DNA from: Panicum virgatum
Taxonomy: Eukaryota; Streptophyta; Magnoliopsida; Poales; Poaceae
Length of the DNA: 64,000 nucleotides
Direction: 5' to 3'
NCBI RefSeq assembly: GCF_016808335.1
Contig: NC_053146.1
Coordinates: 43,528,809-43,592,808, forward strand
Part shown: positions 45,521-57,599 of the stretch, piece after piece
Layout of the letters: each line of letters begins with the position of its first letter
Position numbering within the stretch: the first letter of the stretch is position 1
Program-made: the position numbers and the translations under genes
Notes under the pieces: generated by a model
The model's input: only the letters and a program-made list of their open reading frames with translations
Told to the model about the DNA's origin: nothing
Databases searched by the model: none

Positions 45521-47190
45521 TATAAGGATAGCTTTACTGGAAATCTAGAATGTGAGCAATGAACAAGAATTACTTTTGCCAACTCGAAGTCAAGTTATTA
45601 GTACGAGAGGGAGCCTTTCTATCTCGCTCTCTCTCTCTCTCTCTGAGTCCATGTCAGTACCACTTTCTATTGATACAATCAATTTTCTATGAGTTGTAAA
45701 GTTCAGTTACGGCTCAAGGGATGTTTTTGGGTGTTTAATTCGCAACCACCACTATGTGAGGCCCATACATATTACTCCTATGTTATGAGTATGGTTATAG
45801 ACATGACATGCTACTGCTAGACCTTATCACCATGAAGGCTAGCTCTCACCTTGTGAGTAATCAGATCATACCACGCATGATGCACAGATAATCCAGCTAC
45901 GTATGGATGCATGCATCCACGGTGGGCCACCACACAGGTGGGGGTGCATGAGTTGGGCCCCGGGCAGGGCCGGGTCAAGTAGGAGTATATGGTAGTAAAG
46001 GAGAAGCAAGCTAGATGGGGAGGGCGTTGGAGGAATTTAACTCCCCATGGCATTGGCCCTAGTCTTTTCAGCTAGCCTTTCATCACTTTCCTACTAGCAA
46101 CTCCCTTTGACGGAGGGGAGGACGAAATCAAAGCTCAAAGAGCTGCTGCTTCCTGCTGCTGGTACCTGACTGCTAGGTAGGATGAGGGCAGCAAGCAAAG
46201 AATATTCTAGAGCATCCTATTCCCATTCCACCCCTAAGCCAGCTACCCCCTTTCCCGTCCAATCGACGCGTGCCACGTGGGCTGGACGCGACCAGGCTTT
46301 CCCATTCCATCCTATCTGAACACGAAATCCTTGGCTCTAGCTACAGGCATGGCGCACTTTGTGTCACACACACACACTCACATGCATGGATGGATTGGGC
46401 CCTTTGCCCTTTTCCGATTGATCCATGGATCGATCTACATGGCGTGGGGTGCAGCAGCAGCAGCAGATGGACAACACCACCGGCATTGTTGCTCGCTATT
46501 CTGCTAATAGCTTTTGATATTGACAGTGACAGGGCGGTGGCGCCATTGACGTAAAGCGTGACACGGCCATGTTTATTCCCAAACGACACTTTTAGCCTTT
46601 TAAAAGAGCCCCAGAGATTCGCTAGATAATGTGCCGGCCGGTCCTCGCCGGTGTCGGTAGGCGAAGTCGTCAGCAGAAGAAAGGCTCATGGTTAACAACA
46701 CAAGGGCACTGTGGGATTAGCTCTAAAACGGCATGCATTTGCGATGGTCAAACTGTGTTTGTGTATGTCGCATCGCCGGGTCATGGTTACCTTATTAGAA
46801 AGGGTTAGTGGATTAGGGGGCACACGATGGCGAGTGGTGACCACAGGGACTCAGGGAGCAGGTGCGTGGAACATGCCGGGCCCGGAACTGGGATGGTCAA
46901 AAGGCATCGACATTAGGAATAGTAACAGTGGCACAGTAAAATAACGTTGCCCAAGATGGGGGTGTGGCAAGGGGACGGCAGCGCTGAAAGAAGCCACAGA
47001 GGGAGCGGAGGCCATCAGAAGAAGCAGAGATGGAGGAGTCTTAGAGAGAGAGGGAAGGCCGGAAGGGGATGACAAAGAGGGGGAGAGAGAGAGAGAGGCA
47101 ATCGCATTGAAGCTGCTGTCAGTCGCCCACAGAGTATTTTACTGCTTTCCTCGACTATGACTTCTCTTTGTCAGACGGATTGCTGCCGGC
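45521..47190. other. Gene-free stretch
   Basis: Short CT tract (45626-45644), GCATGC-rich intergenic DNA and several small unrelated frames. No domain was recognised. Confidence 0.4.
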
Positions 47191-47196
47191 TGCTGA

Positions 47197-47435
47197 GCCC
47201 TGTTTAGTTGAAAAACTTTTGAAATTTTGGTACTGTAGCACTTTTGTTTGTATTTGGTAATTATTATCCGATCATGGGTTAATTAGGTTCAAAAGATTCA
47301 TCTTGCAAATTACAGACAAATTGTGTAATTAGTTATTTTGTTTTGCTACATTTAATATTTCATACATATGTTTAAAGATTCGATGTGACGGGGAATCTTA
47401 TAAAATTTTGGAATTTTGGATGCAACTAAACAAGG
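47197..47435. mobile_element. Tourist-like MITE (GTTTAGTT family), inverted copy
   Basis: GCCCTGTTTAGTTGAAAAAC at the left and GCAACTAAACAAGGAC at the right. The family interior is in reverse orientation (ATTCGATGTGACGG near 47376). Confidence 0.8.
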
Positions 47436-47671
47436 ACTTGAATCCTCAAGGTGTGTGTGAGAGATTGATTTTGACGCCTTGACGGAGAAGAGAGAAAAAA
47501 ACAAGTGGGTGCCTACGCATGTCTACAGAGAGCTCAGCTGAGCTCGTGCATGGGCATGGTCCATGCATGGTAACGAGGGAGAGGTGATCGACCGACCGAC
47601 TGGGTGGCTGGCTTGAGGCAGCAAGCAGAAGCAGCAGGGAGTAGTAAAGAGGAGGAGCAACATTCCTGATA

Positions 47672-47914
47672 CTCGTTCCGTTCTAAATTATAAGTCATTC
47701 TAAGAATTTTGGAGAGTTAAAATTTTTAAAATTTAATCAAATTTATATAATAAGATAATAATATTTATGATACCAATTAAATATCATTAGATTCTTTATT
47801 AGCTATATTTTTATGGTATACGTATTTGATGTCATAAATTTTTGTATTTCTCTCTATAATTTTGGTTAAACCTTAAGATAGTTTGACTCTCCAAAATTTT
47901 TAGAACGGTGGGAG
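47672..47914. mobile_element. Stowaway-type MITE
   Basis: CTCGTTCCGTTCTAAATTAT at the left and TTTTTAGAACGGTGGGAG at the right, flanked by TA (47670-47671, 47915-47916). Confidence 0.85.
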
Positions 47915-47916
47915 TA

Positions 47917-48765
47917 ATAAATACGCAACGTACAGAGCAGAGCGTGGGAGGAGACAGGAGAGAGTGAGTGAGGCCGTGCGAAATGATTTTGTAATCCACT
48001 GCTTTATGATTGCGCTCCTCCGTCTTTCCTGCCGCTGCTCTGCTCTCTCTCCTCCTTTCCCTCCCTTCTCTCTCTGTTTTTTGACGCTGACACGAAAGAA
48101 GTCATGATGGCCTCATGATATATGTGCGTGTACCAGTGTGACCGACTGCGCTTCTTCCACCTCCAGTCCGGCTCCCCTTTCTCTCTCCTCCCTTCCCCTC
48201 TTTCTCAGCGCCTTTCTCTTCTCTCTCACACACCTCCCCCGTAGCGCTGCTGACCTGCTTTAGAAAGGACCGGTCCCGGACGCTGGGCCCAGCTGCCAGT
48301 CCGCTGTGCCTGTGCGTGCAACCCACTGCTGCTGCTCCGTCCATGGCAGCACTGGGTGAGCAGGGCGCATGCATGCATGGCTCTTCCTCTCGTTACCGTG
48401 GCTGTCTCTGCCATGTATAGTACCCCCGACTGAAATGCGTGCAAATTGCTAAGCCAAAGTTCAGCTATTAGGTCTCACCTTGACACACATTCCGTAGATC
48501 GAGCAGCCATTGGTCAAAGGGAAACTAAACTGAACTTGCTTTTGTTTTATAGGAGCAGTAATGCTGCTGGCCTGCTAGCTTTTCCGAGGTTACATGAAAA
48601 ATAGTGAATTCAAACCCCTTTGAGGAGCTGAAAATGAATCACAAACAAACACACACACACACACACCTGCAAATACAGTAAATTGGTGCTACCAGACTCG
48701 CACCTACGATGCTAGGACAAGCACATTTACACTTTTATGTTTAGTGAAAAGGATACACTATTATA
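47917..48765. other. Gene-free stretch with CT-rich block
   Basis: 48030-48230 is a CT-rich tract typical of grass leaders or promoters, but no adjacent coding exon was found on either strand. An AC repeat lies at 48652-48666. Confidence 0.4.
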
Positions 48766-48767
48766 AG

Positions 48768-49043
48768 GGGTGTGTTTAGATACCCAAATTTTCCAAACTT
48801 TTCATCACATCGAAATCACATCGAAACATTAAATATAGCAAATGACACATGCATGGAGTACTAAATGTAGTTAAATAAAAAACTAATTGTATAGTTTTGA
48901 TGTACATTGCGAGACGAATCATTTGAGCCTAGTTAGGTCATGGTAGGACAATATTTACCACAAACAAACGAAAAGTGCTACATTGTGCTACAGTGTCCGA
49001 TGTGACTTTTTCTACCACCTTTTCGAGAGATCTAAACACAACC
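48768..49043. mobile_element. Tourist-like MITE (GTTTAGTT family), copy with duplicated block
   Basis: GGGTGTGTTTAGATACCC at the left and GATCTAAACACAACC at the right. Interior close to the copy at 608-862 (TGTACATTGCGAGACGAATC, AGCCTAGTTAGGTCATGG). ATCACATCGAA and GTGCTACA are each locally duplicated. Confidence 0.8.
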
Positions 49044-50830
49044 AAGGAAGAAAAAAGAAAGACGTGGTTGTGCTTGTGCATGAAAGGTAGCACGAGTGAC
49101 TAGTGAGGTGACGGCCTGCAGCCGATGCATTGTCATCTCGCTGCAGCTCGCATGCATGCCCCAACAGTATCGGACATAAATGTGCTTTTTTTCTTTCACC
49201 TCCTCCATGCTCCCGTTGATCATCATCTGTTCATCTCCCGACGGCCGTGATGCTGCTGGCCGCATCCGCATGCATCCCCGGCCGGGCCCGCGGCGCAGAC
49301 GTGCATGACCGATAGGTGGCAGCGACTGTGGTGCTACTACATTCTACCGCCTGCAACATGCCCCACTGTGCTGGCAACAAGCTAATGAGGGGAGGACTGG
49401 CTCGGCATGCAGCAAGCGTTTAAGGAGAGAGCAGATGGCTGTTAGCAGCACGTCCACTGTTTAGCTGGAGCCCATGCATGTCTGTGGATTATTCAAGTGA
49501 CGGCAGGTCGCTGTGCTTACATTGATACCGGGGTTGGTTTACTTGATTGAGCATTATTCATTCAACATGTTGAGCTAGGTGTGTACCCACCTTTGCGTCA
49601 GAACTAGGGATGCAAGTTTTTTTCCTTTATCGAAAACTTGTCCTTTTATTGGAACTAGAAAAAAGTACAATTTTACATAATTGTTGGTTCATTTTTTCCC
49701 GTAATCCTCAAAAAAGTTTTTTTTAAAAAAAAATCTTTAGCGGTGACTCAACTGTGTATTGACATAGAGTAGACCCGACGAAGAGGTGATAAAATTTCAA
49801 AGTTGACTCAAGTATTTTGACAAACAAAAGCAATCGAGGTATGATGCACTGAGCAAGGGGCGCTCCTGGGGGGTAACACGTGTTATCCCCAGCGGAACTG
49901 TGGTCGGGCTGAAAGTAAGAAGGCAGGTTGGTCCAAATATATCAATTCATGGTAATATTAAAAAATTTGGAACATTTTTTTACTTGAATCAATTTTTTAT
50001 TTGTTTTAGCAATAAAAAAATTATTCTGTCATATGTGATGGTTTGACTGGCAGTTACATATATGACTCCTACTATTCGTGCTGAGCAAATCCTTATTCTA
50101 TTTTTTAGTGGAAAGAGTAAGTCTTGAAAAGATTAAAAAAGAAAAGACTTCAGCGGCCCAGATAAAAACCCACGCGTGATGGGCCGCCGATAGGGTAGGC
50201 CGGCGGCCCGTCAGGACTGGGCCCGTCCGCTCAACGTCCCCTCTTTCATACGGCCTCCTGTCTAGCACCAGTCTAGTCCGCAGCCGGAGAATGTAGCAGA
50301 TGCCGACGCGTGTGGCAGGCACACAAGAGAGTTTTTTTTGGAAGAAACACAAGATAGTACTAGTACTATAGATTAACTGGCACTGCTAATCGTCCAATCT
50401 TCCGAGCAGCCACCAGCAGACAGGTCACAAAGCGGGCACAGCGCGGTTGGACCCAGTAGCAAGCGAGCTTGCTCACAAGAGCCCCAGCGAGCACTGTGGA
50501 GTTACAGAGCGGCGTCGACAGCATGCATGAGCTCGCGTAACAGTGGCGCTAGATGCACGCGAAAGCTGCCGCCATGGAATTTAATTTGACACAGTGCGCG
50601 CGTCGTGGTCGACCGGGTCGCTAGCTGTAGCCGCTCGTCCGTTTGGCTGCAGAGCTGTGAATACCAGTTCTTTTTTTTATTAATTTTCTCCACATGTTTT
50701 CTTAATTCGAAAAATCTACCATTTCATTTTTTCAATAAACTCGATCTAAGTGGTTTTGGAAATACTGAATGCTCTACGTAGTATTTTATTTAAAAAATAT
50801 GACTTCTTTTGTTCATAGTTTTATTGGAAA
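49044..50830. other. Gene-free stretch
   Basis: No gene seen. The part near 50670-50830 may belong to the Helitron ending at 50870. Confidence 0.4.
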
Positions 50831-50870
50831 GCCTCTCAAATCCCACAGCAACATGCGGGAAATCACCTAG
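50831..50870 (+). mobile_element. Helitron 3' terminus
   Basis: CCCACAGCAACATGCGGGAA then ATCACCTAG, followed by T. This is a mutated relative of the terminus at 16457-16490. The 5' end was not identified. Confidence 0.6.
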
Positions 50871-51292
50871 TTTTTATTGTGTGAGACAAATTGTTACACG
50901 GAGAATTTACCGCCAAATCGAAACACTCCGTCTGTTCGTTAGTTAAAATTGTGACGTGCACGCATGAGGAAAATAAATTTGCGTCGCTTTCTCGGTGGAT
51001 TACATTTGCCGCACCACTAGTTTTCCCGCAGATTGCACCTTCACTTTACGCATGATACCAAATTTGCTTACCAGCTGAGAGCATCCGTACGACTACGGAC
51101 GTCTTCCCTAGAGGACTCGAGCTAGTTCGAGAATTTCCCTTGGGACGCCCCTAGGGTTCTGCTATGCTCGCTGATTCCAGTGAGTTTTCTTCCATCTCTC
51201 CCTGATCTATGGAGGTTCATAAGCGCTCCAGCTTTTCCTTCGCGATTTGGGCTGGCTAAAGGGCAAACATTAGGTTTGTTTCTGGGCCTTGA

Positions 51293-51649
51293 TTGTGTTC
51301 TGGGAAACTCGTGAGTTGCTTTGTTCCTAAGCTGAAAGAGAGGGGAGGTGTCGATTGCAACAAAGATCTGCAACCTAGAAGGAAAACAGAGTGTGATTTG
51401 AATGACTTGCTCCATCATTTGGATATATGTGAGTATGAAGAGCAGGGAATAGTGTTGGAAGAGGACCTAGAGGAATTAAGGGCGAAGGTGCAGGGGACAG
51501 CTCTGGCAAAGGTGCGTCAGGGGGCTGAAATGCAGAGATCACCTTGGACGGAAGGGGAAGATGGCAGAGACAAGGGCCCTAATCGTCTCGCAACCAACAA
51601 GCAGGTCCCGGCCCCCAGCGCACCACCGCACGCAGATCCGCCGGCCTAG
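51293..51649 (+). pseudogene. LINE ORF1-like N-terminal fragment
   Basis: 118-codon frame with an acidic stretch DLNDLLHHLDICEYEEQGIV and EEDLEELRAKVQ, resembling the N-terminus of grass LINE ORF1 proteins, then a Pro/Ala-rich tail. No zinc knuckle is seen. The initiating codon is not ATG in the best frame, so only the family resemblance is claimed. Confidence 0.45.
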
Positions 51650-52612
51650 CAAGCCAACGTGCCTGGGAAGTGGTCGTTCCTCCCGTGCGCCTGTCTGATC
51701 CGGCAGCCGCCGCCTCCTATACGTGCCATGCGGTCAGCCTCCCTCGAGGGCCGGCGGCAGCAATTTCAACTGTCAAGGCCGATCGTCCGCCGGCGAAGTG
51801 GTCGCCCCTCCCGTGCGCTCGTGGAGTGAAGCGGTGAGGCCTCAGAGCCCTGACGGAGAGAGGCGGCTGGCGGCTGGCGACTGGATCGGTGGAGGGGGTG
51901 TAAAATGTAAAAAAAAATCTAGAAATTCTTCTTAATTTATATTAAATTATTAATGATAATCTTACCTTTTCTAATGGACGGTTAGATTCTTTCTAAACTA
52001 CATACTGCCAAGTGGTAGTATTGTGCGCCGTAAGAAATCTCGTGTGGTAATGGGGTGCATGATAGAAAGACTTTTCAATACGAGGACTGGTTGGTAGGTA
52101 GGCCTAAGGAAAAGGGAAGGATGAAAGGAAGCATATCCTCAGGTTCGACAGACACAAAGGGGTCTTTCTCAAGAGAATCGGACAAGTACCTTTTCCGGAG
52201 CAAGCTATAAGCATGGAAATGGAGGTAGCCGCCAAAAAGGTTTAGCTAGTGATGATAATTTCTTACAAGATGACGCACGAAGCCCACTGGAAAAATTGCG
52301 GTTGTGATTAGCAACAAAAGTCTGATGCAGTTGGGCCTTGCAAACGCCGTACTTTGGAGGAAGATGGAGAGCAAGATGGGAATAAGCTTGCACTGGCAAT
52401 TGTTCCTTCCATTGCTAAAACAAAGGACTTGATTTACTGCTCCGAAAAAACATTTGGTGGCCCATCATTAGGGATGCTAATAACAGTGAAGTGGAGGACA
52501 TAAATATGAAGGGGCAAGACTTGAAGCGGTTAAGAAAGGAAGATGGTGAAAGTGATGTGCATAATATTGAGATGAGATCGGTGGGCTCCCATGAGGAGTA
52601 CCGCCAGGGGCA

Positions 52613-55120
52613 ATGAAAACTTTAAATTGGAACTATCGTGGGATTATGCCCCATCAGTGATTTTTATAATGGAAACTCAAATAGATAATTACCAAGTAGA
52701 GAATTTATGATACACATTGGGCTTTGATAATAGTTTTGCAGTCAGCAGCGAAGGGAGGAGTGGTGTATGGGTCTATTTTGGAAAAATAATGGTGTCCTTA
52801 CTGGTATGAAATTTTAAAATTATCACATAGACACCGAAATAAGAGAATAAGGGAAACCTCCATGGCCTATGACCTTTGTTTATGAGGAACCAAAAAGATC
52901 ATTGCGATATCGTACCTAGGATATTATGAAGCAAATACGAAGTTGGGACCGAATGCATTGGGGATTTTAATGACATTGTCTGAAAAGAAGAACAGTTGGG
53001 ACCGAATGCAAGAGAGGAGTACCTGATAGAGGGAATTCGAGATGCAGTGGATGTTTGCTAGCTTTGTGACATTGGGTATATAGGGTTAGACTGGACCTTT
53101 GAGAAGAAAGATGCTGGCGGATATTGTTCGTGTTCGACTAGATTGAGGGCTTGCATCAGCTAGTTGGTGCTCTCTTTTCCTTTAGCTGCAGTTCGCCATC
53201 TTACAGTAGTGAATTCTGATCATTGTCTCATACTCTTGTCTCTTGAGCCACATAACAAAAGTGATGTGGTGCGTAGAAAAGAGGAGCCATTAAGATATGA
53301 AATGATGTGGGAAACCAGTGAAGGCCTAGTGCCATTGATCCAACAAGAGTGGAAGAATTACCAAGATTGTAACTCAGTCCAAGGTATGAATCATAAATTA
53401 ATTCATCTTCAGCAAAAGCTCAGATTATGGGAACAAAACAACTTTGGTGCAGTTCGACGACAGCTCAGAGAGCAGAAGAAAAGGCTAGAATAGATGAGAG
53501 CTGATACTTCTAGAGTGGGTGTATCAGAAGAAGAGAAGAAGGTAGTTGAACAAAATTCTACTAAACTACCAAGAAGAAATAATGTGGAGGCAGTGTTCTC
53601 GAGTTATGTGGCTTAGGGAAGGAGATTAAAAAAACTATTTTCTTCCATCAAAGGGCAAGTAGAAGAAGAGCTACAAATAGGATTGCGAAATTAATGAGGC
53701 CAGATGGATAAGAGTACACAGAGGAGGATGAGATGCACGGGATGACTAGGAGTTACTATAAAATTCTATTTTCATTCAGAAGGCACATCCAACATGCACC
53801 GAGTTCTGGATCATGTACCTTGCAAAGTAACTGAAGAGATGAATCGTTTTTTTATGAAAGAGGTAAAAACAACGTTATTCCAAATGTTTCCAACAAAAGC
53901 GCCAGGTCCAGATGGATTTCCAGTCCAGTTCTTAACGGAGATGAGCTACCAACTGAAATCAATGGTACGCTCATCATTTTAATCCCAAAGGTTCAGAATT
54001 ATGTGTCCTTGAGCCGTTTTCGATCTATTAGTCTTTGCAGTGTGATATATAAAATTATATCCAAGGCTTTGGTCAATCGGTTGAAGAACGTGCTCCCGGA
54101 TATCATCTCTGAGGAGCAATAAACATTTGTTCTTGAAAGAATCATCACTGATAATGTCCTTGTGGCATATGAGTGTCTACATTATATGCGCACAAATCAA
54201 TCTAAAAGTAATGGGCCTTGCTACGGTACACCCTCTTACCTCTCAGGAGGTAGGATGTAAATTAAATCTAGACCGTTAATTTTATAGAGAAAAATTCAAT
54301 TACAAAATAAAGAAAAAGCTGTTGCGGCGTTAGCCTTCCTAAAATCGCGGCGTTTGTAAAACAAACTGCATGCATAAATGCATTTGAGGGGGATCTCGGT
54401 AAGTATGTTAGGTTAGCTTCCATATAATATTCGTTGTTTGCCAAAACGCACACATGCCTGCCTAGTTAAGGAGCTTATTAAATTTTTTCTATTCTACACA
54501 TTGTCACAGCTAATAAATTGTCACGTTACACATCGTGAGATCTAAATGTTAAAACTCATTCATGTCGCATTACGAAATAAATATTACACACCACCTATGT
54601 CTCGTTACGAAAAATAATGTTACAACACAACCATGTCATATTTAGAAAAAAAATGCAAACGTTACATGCAATCTGCTTATGGGTATATGTGACGGCACAT
54701 CACGTGAAAAAAAACAGAAATCTATAGATTTCAACTAAACATGCATGCAAGATAGATCTAATTTTATATTTTCTAATTTGAAATAATCTGCTTATGGGTA
54801 TATGTGACGACGTGGAAAAAAACAGAAATATATAGATTTCAACTAAACATGCATGCAAGATAGATCTAATTTTATATTTTCTAATTATAAATATATAAAA
54901 TAGATAATAAAACTATTACCTCTTAAAGGGTAATATAACATTAAATCAACGGTCCACAGTTATTTCGGTGTACCATAGCAAAACCCAAAAGTAATGCCTT
55001 GTGTGCTCTCAAGCTGGACATGACGAAAGCATATGATAAAGTGGAGTTGAAATATCTTGAGGTTGTACTAATGCTTAAGTTGGGCTTTAACCGATCTTAG
55101 GTGAATAAGATTATGATGTG
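52613..55120 (+). pseudogene. LINE ORF2: endonuclease plus reverse transcriptase, degenerate
   Basis: In intact LINEs this protein nicks target DNA and reverse-transcribes the element RNA. Endonuclease blocks as read: MKTLNWN at the start, CIGDFNDIV (about 52950), DIGYIGLDWTFEKKDAGGY (about 53065) and VVNSDHCLILLSLEPHNKS (about 53205). The RT region has APGPDGFPVQFL (about 53900), SRFRSISLCSVIYKIISKAL (about 54010), LPDIISEEQ then a stop, and, after the MITE, CALKLDMTKAYDKVELKYLE (about 55005). The FADD-type catalytic block is not reached before the element is cut. At least six in-frame stops or frame changes are present. Confidence 0.85.
54213..54986. mobile_element. Mutator-like MITE inside the LINE RT region
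   Basis: Ends GGGCCTTGCTACGGTACACC and, read inversely at the right, GGGTTTTGCTATGGTACACC. The flanking 9-bp duplication is AAAAGTAAT (54204-54212, 54987-54995), the Mutator hallmark. A 45-bp block (TCTGCTTATGGGTATATGTG ...) is repeated at 54669 and 54787. It interrupts the RT frame exactly between SKSNG and ALKLDMTKAYD. Confidence 0.88.
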
Positions 55121-55122
55121 TG

Positions 55123-56138
55123 TGTTGACGCGAGATGATCACACACCAAGTCCAGGAGCCCCGTACGCCAAGCCCGGACTGCACTGATTTGAACCAAGGC
55201 GTGCCAATTAATTTGACCTGTAAATTGACAAGGAAACAGCAAACCGTCAAATTCAAGAGTGTATCGGCTGGATTTCCGAATCACTCTTACGCGGGGTATC
55301 GGCAAGGCCCTGCCGATTCAAAGGCGACAAAAGATCGTGTAAGATAAGCGTGTAATAAAAGCGATATACTACGGATCGGCAATAAGCTGCCGATGCCGAT
55401 GAGCAACCGAGACGGCTAGATCTAAAGCCGACGCATGCCGGGTAACAATGTACAAACCCATGAATGTATGGATCTGGACAAAGCTAAGCTTATGATTCAA
55501 TCTAATCGGCTTTACAAGGTTTTATCGTGATAAACAAGGAGCTTATAGCCGATTAAACAGATCACTAAGCCGGTTAGTTTGCGAATTAATCTAAACGAGA
55601 AAACAACGATGCGCCCAGAGAACAAAACTTAGATAAATTCGGTAAATTTTGAATAGATCTGAACGAAGCAACAACGATGCGCCCGGAAGCTAAAGCTCAG
55701 ATTTACTCGATAAATGAAAACTTACCAGCAAACCAAGTCGCTCAAATGTGAGACGTCCTTGATCGGCTTGAAAGAGCTCGCGAGAAGAAAAAAGATGGCG
55801 AAGTCGCCGACAAAAAAAGTAAATTGCGAATAATAAAGTTTGTTTTGTTGCAATCTTTTACAATGGCCGGGGGTCCATATTTATACCTCTCGCTAACACA
55901 ATCCTAACCGATTACTGCAAAGCATGATTCTATTCTAGGGAATAAAAACTACTTCTAAAAATAAGATAATTCTTGCCAAACCGAAACCAAAATATCTGGT
56001 CAACTTCCTCCCCTTCGGTCAGCAAGATTTTTGACCGTGGCACGCGATCATCCTCCCAAATCCACCGATCGTACAACGCAAAACTTTTTCTCCTCTTCAA
56101 CACGCTTTCTTGACACGTGCCAAAATTTGGTGTCAACA
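55123..56138 (-). repeat. 3' LTR of the Tat-lineage element
   Basis: Plus-strand ends are TGTTGACGCG and GTCAACA, an inverted TGTTGAC pair. On the minus strand the LTR opens TGTTGACACCAAATTTTGGC and is preceded by a purine-rich tract (GAAATTGAGAGGCATG), a likely polypurine tract. It cuts directly into LINE sequence at 55122. Confidence 0.85.
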
Positions 56139-56526
56139 CATGCCTCTCAATTTCGGAGGAAAAACGCCCTTTTTACTTTGAAATTAAGCCTTGTCATGAT
56201 TACGCTGCTGAACGGTCTCTTCACTCACTGCCGTCTCGCTTCCCGTGCAGGTGGCGAGTAAAAATCTCCTTTTTGCCCTTAGCCTTTCACCTTCTCGTCC
56301 GCACAACGGGAATCTGCCGATCCACCTTCTGTCTTTTTACCCATATGTCCCTCGATTAAACCCAGGAGTAAAGGCTATGCCGGTGCACGCAACCGATTCA
56401 TCTTCCCAATCTTGAGTTATAAATCGCCCAATCGGCACTATAGTCTCTTCATCGGCCAGAGCCTTTCCTCGCCTTCTTCCTCTTCAAGCCTCAAAAACCC
56501 TAGCCTCCTCTCCTTCTCTAGAACAA

Positions 56527-57255
56527 ATGGCCAGCAACAAGCGCATCGGCGAGGATTCCTCCGATGCTCCTCTGCCGCTCCGTCCCCGTTTAGGGTAAGA
56601 CACCATCCTCTTTTCCGCCAATGTTGCACCTCAAGTTTGCCTTTGACCATCTGTTCTTCTCTGTAGGTATGCAGCCATGGAGCTCCCCCCAACTTCCGGG
56701 TCCTAGATGAGGGCACCCAGGACTACATCCGCGACCTCCCCCGCCAGCTCAACGAAGCCTGCCGCGATCTGGATCGGGCGCAGATGGATCAGGTCGTTAT
56801 CCGCGGCCAACTCACCAATGCCGACACCAAAGCTGCCAGTAAGATTTCCGGCCTTGTCTTGCTTCAGCAATTTCTTCACATCTTCCGCTCTAATCCTTTC
56901 TTTCCCAGACTTGGAATCGCAAGTCCAGAACCTTCTGGACGCCACCCGAGTCGCCATCAACTAGGTGAATGTGAGGGGAAGCACCGTCGCCTCACGCCTC
57001 CGGAACATCCCGGCGCGCATCATGGAGCTCGCCGAGCATGGGGTCCATTCGGGTGCTACCAGGGCCATCGCCGTCGTCTCCCACATGTCCGGGGCGGACT
57101 ACCGGCAATGGGAGCCGGTCTTCCCCGAGTGGGGAGAGGCATGGAACGCCTTCGACGAGTTGGTTGATGATGTCAGCCTTCCCGCCGACGCCATCGTCGC
57201 TGACGTGAGTCTGGAGAGGGTCATCAGCAACCTCTTCGGAGGAGAGTCAGATTAG
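56527..57255 (+). pseudogene. Antisense multi-exon ORF of the Tat-lineage element
   Basis: Opposite in strand to gag-pol, between integrase and 3' LTR. A TATA-like TTATAAATC sits at about 56417. Exons 56527-56594, 56675-56838 and 56909-57255 join in phase with GT-AG sites and start MASNKRIGEDSSDAPLP. Later blocks are QDYIRDLPRQLNEACRDLDR, ESQVQNLLDATRVAIN, ARIMELAEHGVHSGATRAI and SLERVISNLFGGESD. A single TAG at 56962-56964 interrupts exon 3. It resembles the antisense ORFs of Tat elements and the plant 'putative gypsy-type transposon' (Transposase_28-like) family. Its function is unknown. Confidence 0.65.
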
Positions 57256-57599
57256 GTTGTAGCATGTAACAGCCTATCTGGCTCTTTTGTAAATATAATC
57301 AATGAACTGGCTTCCCCCGTTGGCTCTCGTCTTTATGTTTTGTACTGATTTCTGCCTTGCAATTGCGCCGAACAAACCAACACCTTTTCGCTATCCAAAA
57401 TCGAATAGAAATTTAGATCAAACCTGAACCACAAGTTCTGGATTTGATTTTTGATCTAAGGGCAATATATGTCATATTGGCCACGAAAACACTCGAACAC
57501 ATCATGATACGATCAAGCCTTTCTTTGTGTTTTGCACTAAATGTGATACACTTTCTATATCGGCTACTCTGAACCCAACCGATCTTCTCATGTAATCGG

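Larger units (their letters stand above)
51290..55122 (+). mobile_element. Degenerate L1-type LINE, interrupted and truncated
   Basis: An ORF1-like frame, an endonuclease region and a reverse transcriptase region follow each other on the plus strand. They are broken by many stops, split by a Mutator-like MITE (54213-54986), and cut at 55122 by the 3' LTR of the Tat element. The remainder, if present, lies beyond the right edge. Confidence 0.85.

Noticed and set aside
48030..48374. Gene 5' end at the CT-rich block
   Set aside because: No coding exon with recognisable content on either strand within several kb.
55123..56138. Solo LTR interpretation of the Tat LTR
   Set aside because: Flanking pentamers differ (GTGTG and CATGC), and a matching polypurine tract and pol lie directly next to it on the minus strand.
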